Source: Microbacterium halophytorum
GTDB taxonomy: Bacteria; Actinomycetota; Actinomycetes; Actinomycetales; Microbacteriaceae
DNA length: 64,000 nucleotides
Assembly: GCF_002970975.1 (NCBI RefSeq)
Contig: NZ_PNFA01000014.1
Coordinates: 1-64,000, forward strand
Direction: 5' to 3'
The position numbers and the translations under genes were made by a program. The notes below the pieces were generated by a model. That model was given only the letters and a program-made list of their open reading frames with translations, did no database searches and was not told the origin of the DNA. Below, piece by piece: positions 1 to 8,654 of the stretch (the stretch's first letter is position 1; every line of letters starts with the position of its first letter).

Positions 1-120
1 ACCGATGACGACCTCGCCCGAGCACAACACCTGTTGAACACACGCGCTCGGAAGACCCTCGACTACTGGACCCCGAGTGAGAAGCTACGAGAAGCAATAG
101 GCGTTGCACTCGAAACTTGA
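1..120 (+). CDS. IS30-family transposase, C-terminal fragment (runs off window start)
   Basis: The window opens inside a reading frame that stays open to a TGA at 118-120. The visible 39 residues contain the typical end of an IS30-type transposase, with a motif like LLNTRARKTLDYWTPSE, where family members carry 'LNTRPRKTLGYRTPAE'. The protein would cut and join DNA ends of its own element. The upstream part, including the DDE catalytic residues, lies outside the window, so it cannot be said whether the gene is intact. No clear terminal inverted repeat was recognised just downstream. Confidence 0.75.
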   Translation, partial: TDDDLARAQHLLNTRARKTLDYWTPSEKLREAIGVALET

Positions 121-182
121 ACCCGCCCGCCCGCAAAGCGCGGATCCTGCGACCGCGGCGGTTCTGCGTCGCGAACCGACGA

Positions 183-1409
183 CTACTTCGACGTCTTCCC
201 GCCGACGTTCTGGAGCATGCCGGCGACCACGAGGGCGACGGCCCCGACGACGACGAGGAGCCAGAGGCCGAGGCCGTACGAGTTGGTCTCGGCGTTGTAG
301 GTCGCCCCCATCACCAGGGGCGGGAAGTATCCGCCGAGGCCGCCGGCCGCCGCGACGACGCCGGAGACCGCACCCACGCGGTCGGGCGGGGTCGACGGGC
401 CGATCCAGGCGTACACGGCGCCCATGCCGAGGCCCATCGCGGCGGCCATCAGCAGGAACGTCACACCCGTGAGCACGCCTTCGGGCGGCTGCTGACCGAC
501 GACGTAGGCGCACGTGACGATGCCGGCCAGAGAGATGAGCGAGATCAGCTTGGGGCCGAGCTTGTCGGCGAGCCAGCCGCCGATCGGGCGGGCGATGACG
601 GCGGCCGCGGCGAACGATGCCGCGCGCGTTCCGGCGCCGACCGCGTCGACCTCGTCGGGGTAGAGGGTCGTGAGGTACTTCGGCAGGAACGTGGAGAACG
701 CGACGAAGCCGCCGAACACGATGCCGTAGAGGAACGACATCTCCCACGTGATCCGGAGCTTCAGAGCGCTCGCGACCTTCGGGACGAGCTTCTGACGGCT
801 CGGCTGCCACGTCGGCGACTCGCGCATCACGAACCACACGAGAGCCGCGACCGCGACGAGGATGCCGGCGAGGATCAGGTGGGTCGTCAGGTACCCGATC
901 GATTCGGCCATTCGGGGCGTGAAGAACGCCGAGACCGCCGTGCCGATCATGCCCATGCCGAAGATGCCGTTCGCGAGCCCGCGCTTGGCCGGGGGGAACC
1001 ACGCGCTCGAGAACGGGATGCCGACGGCGAAGATCGTGCCGCCGATGCCGAGCAGGAAGCCGCCCAGGATGAGCAGCGGGAAGCTCCCGATCTCGCCGGC
1101 GAGCGCGACGATCAGGACGGCCGGCACCGACGCGAGCAGCACGATCGTGAACATCCGTCGCCCGCCGAAGCGGTCAGTCATCGCGCCCGTCACGATGCGC
1201 CCGAGCGCGCCGACCAGAACCGGCGTGGCGAGCATCAGGGAGATCTCCCCCTCGCTGAGGCCCATCTCGCTCGCGTAATAGGCCTGCAGCGGCGAGATCA
1301 CCATCCATGCCCAGAACCCGAAGGCCGAGGCGATCATCGCGAGGACGACTTGGAACATGCCGCCGCGCAGCGCTGGAGCGGTGCCCGACCCGACGGATTC
1401 TGTCGACAT
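183..1409 (-). CDS. narK: NarK-type nitrate/nitrite transporter (MFS), copy 1
   Basis: This 408-residue major facilitator protein has about 12 hydrophobic segments and is inferred to exchange or import nitrate and nitrite across the cytoplasmic membrane. The stretch FAVGIPFSSAWFPP followed by KRGLANGIFGMGMIGTA, and the later GGWLADKLGPK loop, match actinobacterial NarK porters. The ATG at 1409 was chosen because the hydrophobic core starts soon after it; the frame is open further upstream, but that extension (up to 1604) is Arg-rich and unlike a transporter. A close paralogue lies at 21209-22444, and a full nitrate reductase operon is at 28376-35194. The exact mode (nitrate/proton symport or nitrate/nitrite antiport) cannot be read from the sequence. 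Confidence 0.85.
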   Translation of the reverse strand: MSTESVGSGTAPALRGGMFQVVLAMIASAFGFWAWMVISPLQAYYASEMGLSEGEISLMLATPVLVGALGRIVTGAMTDRFGGRRMFTIVLLASVPAVLIVALAGEIGSFPLLILGGFLLGIGGTIFAVGIPFSSAWFPPAKRGLANGIFGMGMIGTAVSAFFTPRMAESIGYLTTHLILAGILVAVAALVWFVMRESPTWQPSRQKLVPKVASALKLRITWEMSFLYGIVFGGFVAFSTFLPKYLTTLYPDEVDAVGAGTRAASFAAAAVIARPIGGWLADKLGPKLISLISLAGIVTCAYVVGQQPPEGVLTGVTFLLMAAAMGLGMGAVYAWIGPSTPPDRVGAVSGVVAAAGGLGGYFPPLVMGATYNAETNSYGLGLWLLVVVGAVALVVAGMLQNVGGKTSK

Positions 1410-1560
1410 CGTTCGTCCCTTCATCGGTGTACCGGTGTGACAAGTGACCTGAGGCCGAGCGTAGCGGCGCGCTCGCGAACGGTGAAGGGCGGTGCACACA
1501 GCCGCGGCTCTGTTTCTTACAATCGAGCGGCGTGGAACTCCGCAGAGATTGGTTCGAGGG

Positions 1561-1734
1561 CTACCGCCAGGTCGCCCGCCCGTCAGGCTGGAAGTCTGTA
1601 TCATCGCGCACCAGTACGCCTGCCATCAGGTTCAACAGCGTGACCACACCAGCAACGGCACAGCACGTGATGACGGCACACCGCAGGATGAACGAACCCA
1701 CGCCATGTCGGCAGGGGGATGAAGGAGCTTGCAT
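1561..1734 (-). CDS. Small single-pass membrane protein (57 aa), unrecognised
   Basis: A short reading frame begins with ATG at 1734 and has a GGAG-like ribosome site about 9 bases upstream. It encodes 57 residues with one strong membrane segment (roughly residues 15-43, rich in V, L, A and C) and a polar, acidic then basic tail. There is no family I recognise. The main support besides the hydrophobic profile is position: a four-element repeat array (1785-1859) sits 51 bp upstream, as in front of the other accessory genes here. It could equally be a chance frame in the long gap upstream of narK. Confidence 0.4.
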   Translation of the reverse strand: MQAPSSPCRHGVGSFILRCAVITCCAVAGVVTLLNLMAGVLVRDDTDFQPDGRATWR

Positions 1735-1784
1735 GACTCTAGGCTCCGCCTCGACAACGCGCACGAAGGTGATTCCCTCGTATC

Positions 1785-1859
1785 TTCCGTAGCGGTGGCC
1801 TGTATGTTGCGTGTTCGGCAGCCACCGATTGCGTAGTCGCGTGCGGCCCCTTGCGTAGT
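1785..1859. promoter_or_regulatory. Phased operator-like array A1 (4 elements, 22-bp spacing)
   Basis: Four 9-bp elements start at 1785 (TTCCGTAGC), 1807 (TTGCGTGTT), 1829 (TTGCGTAGT) and 1851 (TTGCGTAGT), exactly 22 bp apart. Read towards the minus-strand genes at 1734 and 1409 they become ACTACGCAA-like. The remaining 13 bp of each period are not conserved, which argues for a protein-binding array rather than a duplicated sequence. Confidence 0.6.
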
Positions 1860-1940
1860 TCCTCGGTACCGGACGTGCACTGGGCTCACGCAACCGGCGC
1901 GAGGCGATTGCCGCCGAGCCGGGATGGACGTGGGCAGTAG

Positions 1941-3005
1941 TCACGGCAAACGCGGGCGAAGGTGTTGCACAATCGCGGGGACCGCGGTGAGGTTCGGATC
2001 GGGGAGCGGGAGGGATGCGCCCGGCCAGTCGCTCTGCAGGAACTCCTTCGCGGCGGTCCCAGCTTCTCGAGTCGCCGCGAGGAAATCGAGCGCGAAAGCG
2101 GTGGCGATCTGAGCGTTCCGCCAGTAATCCGCTGGGGAGGCGAAGCACGCTGCAGCAACTGCCGCCGGGAGCTCGAGCAGTTCCCAAGCCCGAGCCTCCG
2201 ATACGAGACCGGCCTCGAAGGCATGTCGGATGAGCGTGACCGCGCGGCGTACATCCTCGGCCCAGAGCAATCGCGCGGGCCGACCAGGTATGGCATGGCC
2301 GAGGGCCTCGATCTCGGTGGCGTTCGTGTCGCACAATCGCGCGATGCGCCAGACGCGTTCCTGCGCGCCGAGCTCAGAGAACATGTCGACGAAGCGGAGG
2401 CTGAGGCTGTCCTGCTCGAATGCGTCGTGAACTCGTCGGCCCAGGTCTGCGGCGTCGAGTACGCGGGCGTCTTCGTCGAGAGCGAGTCGGTCGTCCGCCG
2501 AGGCCCAGAGCGGCAGCGTCAGGAGTTTCGGCGCGGAACCGCTCGGAAACCGGGCGTCCGTTGGCAGGCGCTCGAGCGTCGAGTTCCACAGCCCCTTCGC
2601 GTAGTCATCACGACCGTTCAACGCGAGGATGCGCTGTTGCTGTTCGGTCGGCGGACGGATCCCCGCGAGACTCAGGTAGCGAGATTGGTCGCGGATGGGT
2701 CGCCAGATGTCGGCGATCACGAGCGGAAGCACGAGAACCGCCGCGAAGATGGCGGCGAGACTGATTCCCGAAACGAAGAGGTGGAGTGCGCGGTCGTCGG
2801 TGCCGAGTTCGGTCGGTTTCGACTGGCGTTCGACGATGAACAACGTCGCAATCGCGAGCGCGACGCTTCCCAACGACAGCAACGCCCCGCGCCTGCGGTC
2901 AAGCGCCGAGGCACGCCGATGTCGGCTGTCTCTGGTCAGCCGGACATTGGTGAGCCGCGCACGCACCGGGAATGTTCGGTCCCCGGGATGATTCTGCAGA
3001 GTCAT
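1941..3005 (-). CDS. DUF1266-domain membrane protein
   Basis: This 354-residue protein has a basic N terminus, two membrane segments (about residues 40-60 and 76-100) and a long soluble part. The C-terminal region, with RVWRIARLCDTNATEIEAL, then LLWAEDVRRAVTLIRHAFEAG and the motif RAWELLELPAA followed by FASPADYWRNAQIATAF, resembles DUF1266. Proteins with that domain usually have 'W D..R...L.R.g...g.is..eAw..i..aa......F.sW.e...sy..Gr..w'. The function of the family is unknown. The gene starts 65 bp downstream of the stop of the next minus-strand gene (3070-4041) and may be cotranscribed with it. Confidence 0.7.
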   Translation of the reverse strand: MTLQNHPGDRTFPVRARLTNVRLTRDSRHRRASALDRRRGALLSLGSVALAIATLFIVERQSKPTELGTDDRALHLFVSGISLAAIFAAVLVLPLVIADIWRPIRDQSRYLSLAGIRPPTEQQQRILALNGRDDYAKGLWNSTLERLPTDARFPSGSAPKLLTLPLWASADDRLALDEDARVLDAADLGRRVHDAFEQDSLSLRFVDMFSELGAQERVWRIARLCDTNATEIEALGHAIPGRPARLLWAEDVRRAVTLIRHAFEAGLVSEARAWELLELPAAVAAACFASPADYWRNAQIATAFALDFLAATREAGTAAKEFLQSDWPGASLPLPDPNLTAVPAIVQHLRPRLP

Positions 3006-3069
3006 AGAAGTTCAGTTCTCACGAGCGAGTAGCGCGTCGGCCGGAGAGTGAGCACCCCGGCATACGACC

Positions 3070-4041
3070 CTATTCGAGGGCGCCTGAGGCCCATTCTCGG
3101 GCCAATTGGGTGAAGCCCTGCACGTCTCGGAGCCGCCAGTACTCCGGCGCATCGTGGACCTCGGTTTGGTTCGCGATGAGTCGATGTACATCGATGTCGC
3201 TCTGTCGAAGAGCGCGAGCGTGTTCCCGAGGCATCGTGCGGGGTGGCTGACCGAGCACTTTGGAGTGGAGCCGGCGGTCCGTGAGTACAAGTCCGTACGG
3301 GCCAGCAACCGTACCGTACGTGAAGCCGGCGAGCACACGCTCATCCCGCAGCTCCGGGAATGTCACGCGAAGTGACTCGAAATGCCTGGCAAAGCGGGGA
3401 ACACTCGGCAGCTTCATGATCCGCGCAAGGCGAAGATCGTATGCGCGGTCGCGCAGCGTGCCGGGTGTGGCCAACGCGCGAATGCGGAGCATGCCCAGCT
3501 CGTCGAGCGAGTTGAGCACTGTGTGCAAGAACTTCTCCAGGAAGCTCGCGACATGAGGCTTCACCGCACCGAGAGTGGTGACAAGCGCCCGAGCCGAGTG
3601 CATCAGGCCACGGGTGTCTGCATACCAGGGATAGTCGCGGACCGCACCGCGGACGATGTGTTCTGCCCCGGGCCCGCGCACGACGAGACGCGCGTCGGTG
3701 ACGAGCGCGAGGCTTCGCTGCGAACGGAATACGTCAGGACGAGGGACGCGAGACGTCGTCGCTCGCATGCCGTCGGAAGCGGTAAGCGCGCCGAGATCTA
3801 TCAATGCCAGTGGGGTTTCATCAGTCCGGAGCTGCCACAGGCGCGACCGGGCCTGGCCACGTTGTCCGGCGCGTGGCACGTGCGCTCCCCCGAAGATTTC
3901 GACGGCACGCACGATGCGCGGATCCGGCCAGCGGGCGACGACGGCCTCGAGGTCGGACGCCAGGCAATAGAACTGTGCGCGTGCGGAGGGAGACGACGAG
4001 TCGGTGCCCTCGGTGACGCGTGACATCGTGCGTGCGCTCAT
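3070..4041 (-). CDS. Conserved-looking protein of unknown function
   Basis: I do not recognise this 323-residue protein. ATG 4041 was chosen because AAAGGAC lies 7 bases upstream; the frame is open further upstream to 4344, but without a better ribosome site. It has no signal peptide or obvious membrane span. The middle part (LALVTDARLVVRGPG) and a later stretch (GTVAGPYGLVLTDRRLHSKV) look like two beta-rich repeats, somewhat reminiscent of bacterial PH-like domains; this is only an impression. The DUF1266 gene follows 65 bp downstream. A three-element array (4218-4270) lies about 180 bp upstream in the expected orientation. Confidence 0.6.
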   Translation of the reverse strand: MSARTMSRVTEGTDSSSPSARAQFYCLASDLEAVVARWPDPRIVRAVEIFGGAHVPRAGQRGQARSRLWQLRTDETPLALIDLGALTASDGMRATTSRVPRPDVFRSQRSLALVTDARLVVRGPGAEHIVRGAVRDYPWYADTRGLMHSARALVTTLGAVKPHVASFLEKFLHTVLNSLDELGMLRIRALATPGTLRDRAYDLRLARIMKLPSVPRFARHFESLRVTFPELRDERVLAGFTYGTVAGPYGLVLTDRRLHSKVLGQPPRTMPREHARALRQSDIDVHRLIANQTEVHDAPEYWRLRDVQGFTQLAREWASGALE

Positions 4042-4217
4042 CCAGAGTCCTTTGCATAGCCCAGTGAGCGGGCGGCGATCGGGAGATGGCAAGGATGAAG
4101 CAGAAACATCTCCCATGTGGGTGGGATCATTGCCGCCCGCTCGGGGCGTCGGGATGGGGGCCCGGCGCATTTCCAGTAGATACCGGTCCCGCGGGCGCTG
4201 CGCCCAGAAGTCACAGT

Positions 4218-4270
4218 TTGCGTAGTCCGAGCGTGCCGATGCAGTGGTTGGGACAGAACGTTTCAGTAGT
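4218..4270. promoter_or_regulatory. Phased operator-like array A2 (3 elements)
   Basis: Elements start at 4218 (TTGCGTAGT), 4240 (TGCAGTGGT) and 4262 (TTCAGTAGT), 22 bp apart. In the direction of the minus-strand gene 3070-4041 they read ACTACGCAA, ACCACTGCA and ACTACTGAA. The region between 4042 and 4309 holds nothing else that I recognise. Confidence 0.6.
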
Positions 4271-4309
4271 GCGCGCGCGAGAGTACCGGGCACGGTCGAC
4301 GCCCAACTC

Positions 4310-4696
4310 TTACAGGCCGGTGGTCGTTTGCGATCCAGCCGCACGTCCGGACGCGGATGCTCCCGACCGGCGTGTTGCCGTCGGCATCGGATTTGCCCGG
4401 GTAATGAGTGCGCGTACCGCCTCGCGGCGCATCCGGTGCAGGCGCTGGTATGTGTCGCCGGTCATTCGATGATCGCTCCGCGCCGATGATCGCGGATGCG
4501 GCTCGCCAGAATCGTCGCCGACAGCTGCGGTGGCGTCTTCGACGTCGGCAACGGGTGATGCGTACCGGTAACCGTCGGGATGCATGCCGGGGCCGTGGCC
4601 TGAGACGGCCTCTGGCGCTGACGACGCGCTTGAACTGCGAGGTGGTTGCCGCCCAGGAGTGAGTACGTCTTGGGACGCCCTCTTCAGTTTGCACAC
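4310..4696 (-). CDS. Hypothetical protein (128 aa), uncertain
   Basis: A GTG-initiated frame of 128 residues is open here. Its composition (mixed Asp, Glu, Ser, Ala and a segment HRMTGDTYQRLHRMRREAVRALI that would form a basic helix) is more protein-like than the Arg-rich alternative frames. No family is recognised and no convincing ribosome site is visible. The array at 4787-4860 lies about 90 bp upstream, in the same orientation as at better-supported genes, which is the main reason for listing it. Confidence 0.3.
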   Translation of the reverse strand: MCKLKRASQDVLTPGRQPPRSSSASSAPEAVSGHGPGMHPDGYRYASPVADVEDATAAVGDDSGEPHPRSSARSDHRMTGDTYQRLHRMRREAVRALITRANPMPTATRRSGASASGRAAGSQTTTGL

Positions 4697-4786
4697 CGAC
4701 TCAGGGCGGCAACCTGTTCCACCGTGTCATGAGGGCGCGGTGCTGCGGGGCGGTTTCCGCCCTCTTACGCACTCGACGCCACCGGA

Positions 4787-4860
4787 TGCAGTACTCCCGA
4801 TGCCCCGATTGCGAGGCTGCACCGCGTGCGTGCAGTAGTCCGACCGCCCGGGCTGGTGAA
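4787..4860. promoter_or_regulatory. Phased operator-like array A2b (3-4 elements)
   Basis: Elements start at 4787 (TGCAGTACT), 4809 (TTGCGAGGC), 4831 (TGCAGTAGT) and weakly at 4852 (GCTGGTGAA), spaced 22, 22 and 21 bp. The fourth overlaps the truncated end of the IS21 transposase fragment, so it may be fortuitous. The orientation fits a minus-strand gene downstream, such as the frame at 4310-4696. Confidence 0.45.
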
Positions 4861-5194
4861 CGATCCGGTCCGCCGGATCGAAGCCGGCGTAATCCGGGCG
4901 GATCCGCCGGATCTGGTCTTTCAAGATCGTGATCGAGTGCTCCCAACCGATGCGCTCCGCGATCACCGTCGCGGCCATCTTCGCGTCCACCGCGAGCAGC
5001 TGACGAGCCTCGGGCTCGACCGCGTCGACGAGCGAGCCCTTTCTCGCGCGTCGATACGCCGACGGCTCGTCCGACGCGCGCGTGGCCCGCACCGTGTTTC
5101 TGGCGACGCTGAGCGTGCGGGCGATGGCCTTGATCGGCATGCTCTCGGCCTTGTGCAGTCGGCGGATCTCCGCCCAGTCTTGCACTGAAATCAC
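4843..5194 (-). pseudogene. istA: IS21-family transposase IstA, N-terminal fragment
   Basis: The first about 117 residues match the start of IstA-type transposases: SVQDWAEIRRLHKAESMPIK, then AIARTLSVARNTVRA (helix-turn-helix) and RKGSLVDAVEPEARQLL, TVIAERIGW and LKDQIRRIRPDY. After the segment DPADRIVHQPG the similarity stops and unrelated sequence follows, so the catalytic DDE domain is gone. No istB ATPase gene is present. The fragment abuts the truncated ISL3 transposase at 5240, showing repeated insertion and deletion at this place. Confidence 0.8.
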
Positions 5195-5239
5195 CCTCTA
5201 AGAGTGTCGGAGCGGGTCAAGATTCATCCGACGCTACGG

Positions 5240-6140
5240 GGCAGTGTTCACGCGGCGTCGACACAGGCGTCGGCAGCCGTAGATCCGGTTGCCGGTCTGG
5301 CCTCCATGGCCGAGGGGCTCCTGCTGAACACGCTGGCGAGTCCGGTCGAGCGCGTCGCCGAACAAGGCAATGACATGGAACGGATCCATGACCGCTGTCG
5401 CACCCGGGATCTCGTCACCGGCGGCGGTCTTGTAACCGGCGAACCCGTCCATCGCGACCACGTCGACGCCATCACGCCACGTCTTCGGGCGCTGCGCGAG
5501 CCAGATCTTGAACGCGTTCTCTGACCGTGCTGGGACCATGTCGAGCAGCCGCACCGGCCCCGTCTTCTGCGGGCCGGAGTGAGGTCGATGATGACGGGCA
5601 CGTACCTGTCGCCCAGGCGCGTGTGGCGCCAGACGTGCTCATCGACACCGATCGTGGTCACCCCGTCGAACCTGACCGGATCGTCGATGAGGAGCTGCTG
5701 CCCCTCGGCGAGGATCGCGTCGTTCGCGGCATGCCAGGACGCGTCGAGCGATTCCACGACGCGAGCGACGGGAAGACGCTGGCAGACGATGGCCTCACGG
5801 GCCTACCTGATGGCGGCGCGGGTGGGCCGCCCGCGCTGCTCGGCCGCGGTCGTGGTGTCCGCGCGCCAAATGGTCCCGCACGAGGAGCACGCGAATCGGC
5901 GGACGCGAACGAGGAGAGGCGTCGGTCGCCAGCCCAGCGGCACATGCGCGAGACGGCGAGCCTGTGTCCCGCGGGCGATGCCTCGGCGCCGCACCCGCGG
6001 CAGAACGGGGCACGCTCGATGACTCGGCACTCCAGCACCGCCTTGTCAGGCGAGTTCTCCTGACCCGTCGCGGTCAGGCCGTGGTCGTCGAGGAGGCAGA
6101 ACGCAGAGAGATCAGGGTCGGCGAAGGTACCGCGGGACAC
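5240..6140 (-). pseudogene. ISL3-family transposase, frameshifted and C-terminally truncated
   Basis: Pieces of one ISL3 transposase are spread over several frames. They are an N-terminal part with the zinc-finger-like cysteines (RVIERAPFCRGCGAEA), then LAHVPLGWRPTPLLVRVRR with CSSCGTIW, then the start of the catalytic part (TIGVDEHVWRHTRLGDRYV), then DVVAMDGFAGYKTA with AVMDPFHVIALFGDALDR. At least two frameshifts separate them and the C terminus is lost at about 5240. The gene reads from the terminal repeat at 6245-6266, so this is the left copy of the two ISL3 remnants that bracket the microcin C-like cluster. Confidence 0.8.
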
Positions 6141-6244
6141 GTCGAGGTCTTTCGGATGGCGAGCGTAGGAACTTCCATCTTCGGGAAGCCTCGAGCTCGT
6201 CTCCGCGACCGCTACGCCGCCGCACCGTCAACCGACCGCAACAC

Positions 6245-6266
6245 CCTCATCCGCGAAGAGCCCCCA
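6245..6266 (-). repeat. ISL3 terminal inverted repeat (transposase start side)
   Basis: Read on the minus strand this end is GGCTCTTCGCGGATGAGGGT followed by GT. It pairs with the ISL3 end at 8986-9007 (GGCTCTTCATGAATGAGGGC followed by GT), and both resemble known ISL3-type ends. It lies 105 bp upstream of the transposase start and only about 10 bp from the stop codon of the MFS gene. Confidence 0.7.
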
Positions 6267-6274
6267 TCGCTCCG

Positions 6275-7531
6275 TCATGTCCGGCCCGGCATTGAGATCT
6301 GGGTGAGGTCTGTCTCTCGAAGCACGGCAAGCCTGGGTATAGCGCGCAACGCGCGACTCAGAAGCGTCACTGCAACTGTGACAATCGCGGCGCCAGCGGA
6401 GACCAGGAGCGCAACCAAGGCGCCGTAGTGGTCGAAGAGCACACCGGCGACCAAAGAGCCGACCGGCATCAGAATCATTCCCGGAACACCAGATGCTGCG
6501 GCGATCCTCCCCATGTAGGCAGCTGGAGTCACAGCGGCCGTGTACGCGCTGATCGCGGCGTTGAAGGACGGTAGCGGCAGCGCGGACAGCGTCAGCACCG
6601 TTGTGGTGATCCAGAAATCTTGATAACTGAAGAGAACAGCGATCTGTCCGCCCGCGAAGCCGGCGAGCGACAGAACCCCGAGCACACCCAATCGGACCTT
6701 GGTGGCAAGCAGCCCCGCGACGAAAGAGCCGAGCACCATCCCGACACCGAAGGCGCTCGCCATGACGCCGATGAGCACGGGGGACACACCTTGCGACTGA
6801 TACTCAGCGATGAGTGTCAACGGCAGCGCGACGACAGGGAGATTCGCGAGCCCCGAAACGATTGCGATCCCTCGGAGTCCGTCGTGGTGAAACACGGCGC
6901 GAAACCCGATGACCAACTGGCTGAGGAATCGCTCGTCGGCGGCAGGTGGCGATGAGTGTCGGACGCGCGGGGCGAACACCGCCGCCAGCATATTCAGCGC
7001 GGCTTGAGACGCGGGCGCGAGCGCGGGCGCCAGACCGACGAGGATCCCGCCCGCCGGCGCCCCAAGCAGGCCTGCCGCGGCCTCTCGCCCTTGACCCAGT
7101 GCCGCGGCTCGGCCGTACTGGTCCTGCGGCACGATCACCTTCAACAGCGCGTGCTCACTCGGCCCATCAACCCCCGAGGCAGCACCGGCCACGCCGGCAC
7201 CGACCAACACAAGAGCCACGGATGCATCCGGCACGTACAGCGCAATCACCACGATAGCCCAGCCGATGGCCTGCACCGCCGATGACCCGCGCAGCATTAA
7301 GGACGGGGAGTATCGGTCGACAAGGACACCCGCAAACGTCTGGGACGCGATCAGCGCGCCCGTCAGAACGGCGAGCGCAAAGCCGGCAAGTGCTGCAGAG
7401 CCACTCACAACCACGACGAGTAGTGGTAATGCTAGGTTTCCTATCGACGACGAGAGTTCGTTGGCGACCTTTGCGACGACAAGGCGTTGGAATGCCCAGT
7501 TCTTCCTCAACGGCACGCCATCAGCTGCCAT
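6275..7531 (-). CDS. MFS exporter of the microcin C-like cluster (MccC-like)
   Basis: This 418-residue protein has about 12 membrane segments and belongs to the MFS_3 / enterobactin-exporter type. It carries ELSSSIGNLALPLLVVVVSG near the N terminus and VLVDRYSP as the cytoplasmic loop 2-3 motif. ATG 7531 lies inside the end of the upstream thiF-like gene (11-bp overlap), which implies translational coupling; a longer N terminus from the same frame is Arg/Thr-rich and unlikely. In microcin C operons the MFS protein MccC exports the modified peptide and gives partial self-immunity, and the position directly after an MccB-like gene suggests the same job. The substrate is inferred from context only. 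Confidence 0.75.
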   Translation of the reverse strand: MAADGVPLRKNWAFQRLVVAKVANELSSSIGNLALPLLVVVVSGSAALAGFALAVLTGALIASQTFAGVLVDRYSPSLMLRGSSAVQAIGWAIVVIALYVPDASVALVLVGAGVAGAASGVDGPSEHALLKVIVPQDQYGRAAALGQGREAAAGLLGAPAGGILVGLAPALAPASQAALNMLAAVFAPRVRHSSPPAADERFLSQLVIGFRAVFHHDGLRGIAIVSGLANLPVVALPLTLIAEYQSQGVSPVLIGVMASAFGVGMVLGSFVAGLLATKVRLGVLGVLSLAGFAGGQIAVLFSYQDFWITTTVLTLSALPLPSFNAAISAYTAAVTPAAYMGRIAAASGVPGMILMPVGSLVAGVLFDHYGALVALLVSAGAAIVTVAVTLLSRALRAIPRLAVLRETDLTQISMPGRT

Positions 7532-8588
7532 GCGTGCAATCCTCCGGCACGTCAATTGCGTATGAGTGCGCGTAATCGTACATGTTCTGGTGCCACGCAC
7601 GACCGACCGTTCGCGGATTCAATCCTGCGAGCAATCGGATCCCTTCGTATGCCGCCAACGAACCTGCTGCGTGCACCACCGGCCCGATAGCAGCGTTGAA
7701 CGCAGGTGGATCATCGGAAATGACCTGTGATCGCCCTTCCGCCACCAGGCACTCTCGCTCCGCGCGACGCAGACACCGGTAACAACCTGTCTTTCCGGGC
7801 ACGTAAGTACAGCAGTTGATCACGGGGCCGGCGTAGCTGCAATTTATCCATGGCGTCCCGACGGCGAGCGCGGCGTCTGACACCCAGTAGGGCATGGATG
7901 GCGGTGTGTCGGCGGCACGGAAGAACAGGTCGGCGCCTCGAAGCAGCTCCGCTGCGTGCTGCGCACTATCGATCGACGTATCGATCGCCTCGATCTCACA
8001 GTCGCTGTTGACCCTGCGCAGCCGCTCCGCCGCGACGTGCACCTTTCGCGCCCCGACGTCTGCTTCGGAGAACAGGTACTGCCGATTCAGGTTCGACAGC
8101 TCGACCGAGTCGCAGTCGACCAGTCGCAACGCGCCGATTCCTGCGGCCGCAAGGTGCATGGCGATCGCGCCGCCGATACCGCCGACACCGGCGATCGTCA
8201 CACTCGCCGCCCCGAGCGCCTCCTGTGCATGCCACCGGCTCGGCTCGCGGTGCTTCGTGATCCACGCGTAAAAGTGCGCGCTCCGCGAGTATCGATCCTG
8301 CTCTTGAGGTGTCAGCGATGTGCGGGCGTCAGCATCCTCGATGTGACCGTTCTCAACGAGCGCATCGAAGAACTCATGCGCGGCAGGGGCATCGACACTC
8401 GCGAGCCGGCAGATCTGTTCGATGATCTGCTCGCGCGTGCGTCTACCGTCCAGCAGGTCATTCAGTTCAAGCAACTGCGCGTCCGGGTCCCTGATCGACT
8501 GCCCGAGGCCGTAGGTCATGGAGCCGATCACCGAATCGCCCCGCTCGAGGTGGACGATCGAGTGACCAGAGCGAATTCGTGGTCTCAT
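7521..8588 (-). CDS. MccB-like ThiF-family peptide nucleotidyltransferase
   Basis: MccB enzymes activate the C terminus of a short precursor peptide with ATP and attach a nucleotide, giving a Trojan-horse aminoacyl-tRNA synthetase inhibitor. This 355-residue protein has the MccB layout and length (E. coli MccB is 350): an N-terminal peptide-clamp/RRE-like region (residues 8-85), then RYSR, the nucleotide loop GVGGIGG (134-140), acidic D158/D160, SNLNRQYLFSEADVGARK (165-182) and YVPGKTGCYRC (262-272). The last segment is almost identical to E. coli MccB. The usual second zinc pair CxxC at the C terminus is reduced to C351-T-H353. Start ATG 8588 follows AGGAG. It lies 66 bp downstream of the precursor gene and overlaps the exporter gene. 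Confidence 0.85.
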   Translation of the reverse strand: MRPRIRSGHSIVHLERGDSVIGSMTYGLGQSIRDPDAQLLELNDLLDGRRTREQIIEQICRLASVDAPAAHEFFDALVENGHIEDADARTSLTPQEQDRYSRSAHFYAWITKHREPSRWHAQEALGAASVTIAGVGGIGGAIAMHLAAAGIGALRLVDCDSVELSNLNRQYLFSEADVGARKVHVAAERLRRVNSDCEIEAIDTSIDSAQHAAELLRGADLFFRAADTPPSMPYWVSDAALAVGTPWINCSYAGPVINCCTYVPGKTGCYRCLRRAERECLVAEGRSQVISDDPPAFNAAIGPVVHAAGSLAAYEGIRLLAGLNPRTVGRAWHQNMYDYAHSYAIDVPEDCTHGS

Positions 8589-8604
8589 TGACTTCTCCTG
8601 GTAC

Positions 8605-8644
8605 TGCGGTGCGCATGATTCTGCGTTGAGCCATGCGCACCGCA
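8605..8644 (-). terminator. Hairpin between precursor and mccB-like gene (attenuator-like)
   Basis: A perfect 13-bp stem (TGCGGTGCGCATG at 8605-8617 with its complement at 8632-8644) encloses a 14-nt loop. It lies 10 nt after the precursor stop and overlaps the start region of the mccB-like gene. There is no run of T after it. A hairpin at the same place in the E. coli microcin C operon is known to limit readthrough so that far more precursor than enzyme message is made. The same role is inferred here. Confidence 0.6.
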
Positions 8645-8654
8645 TTGGGGCCGA

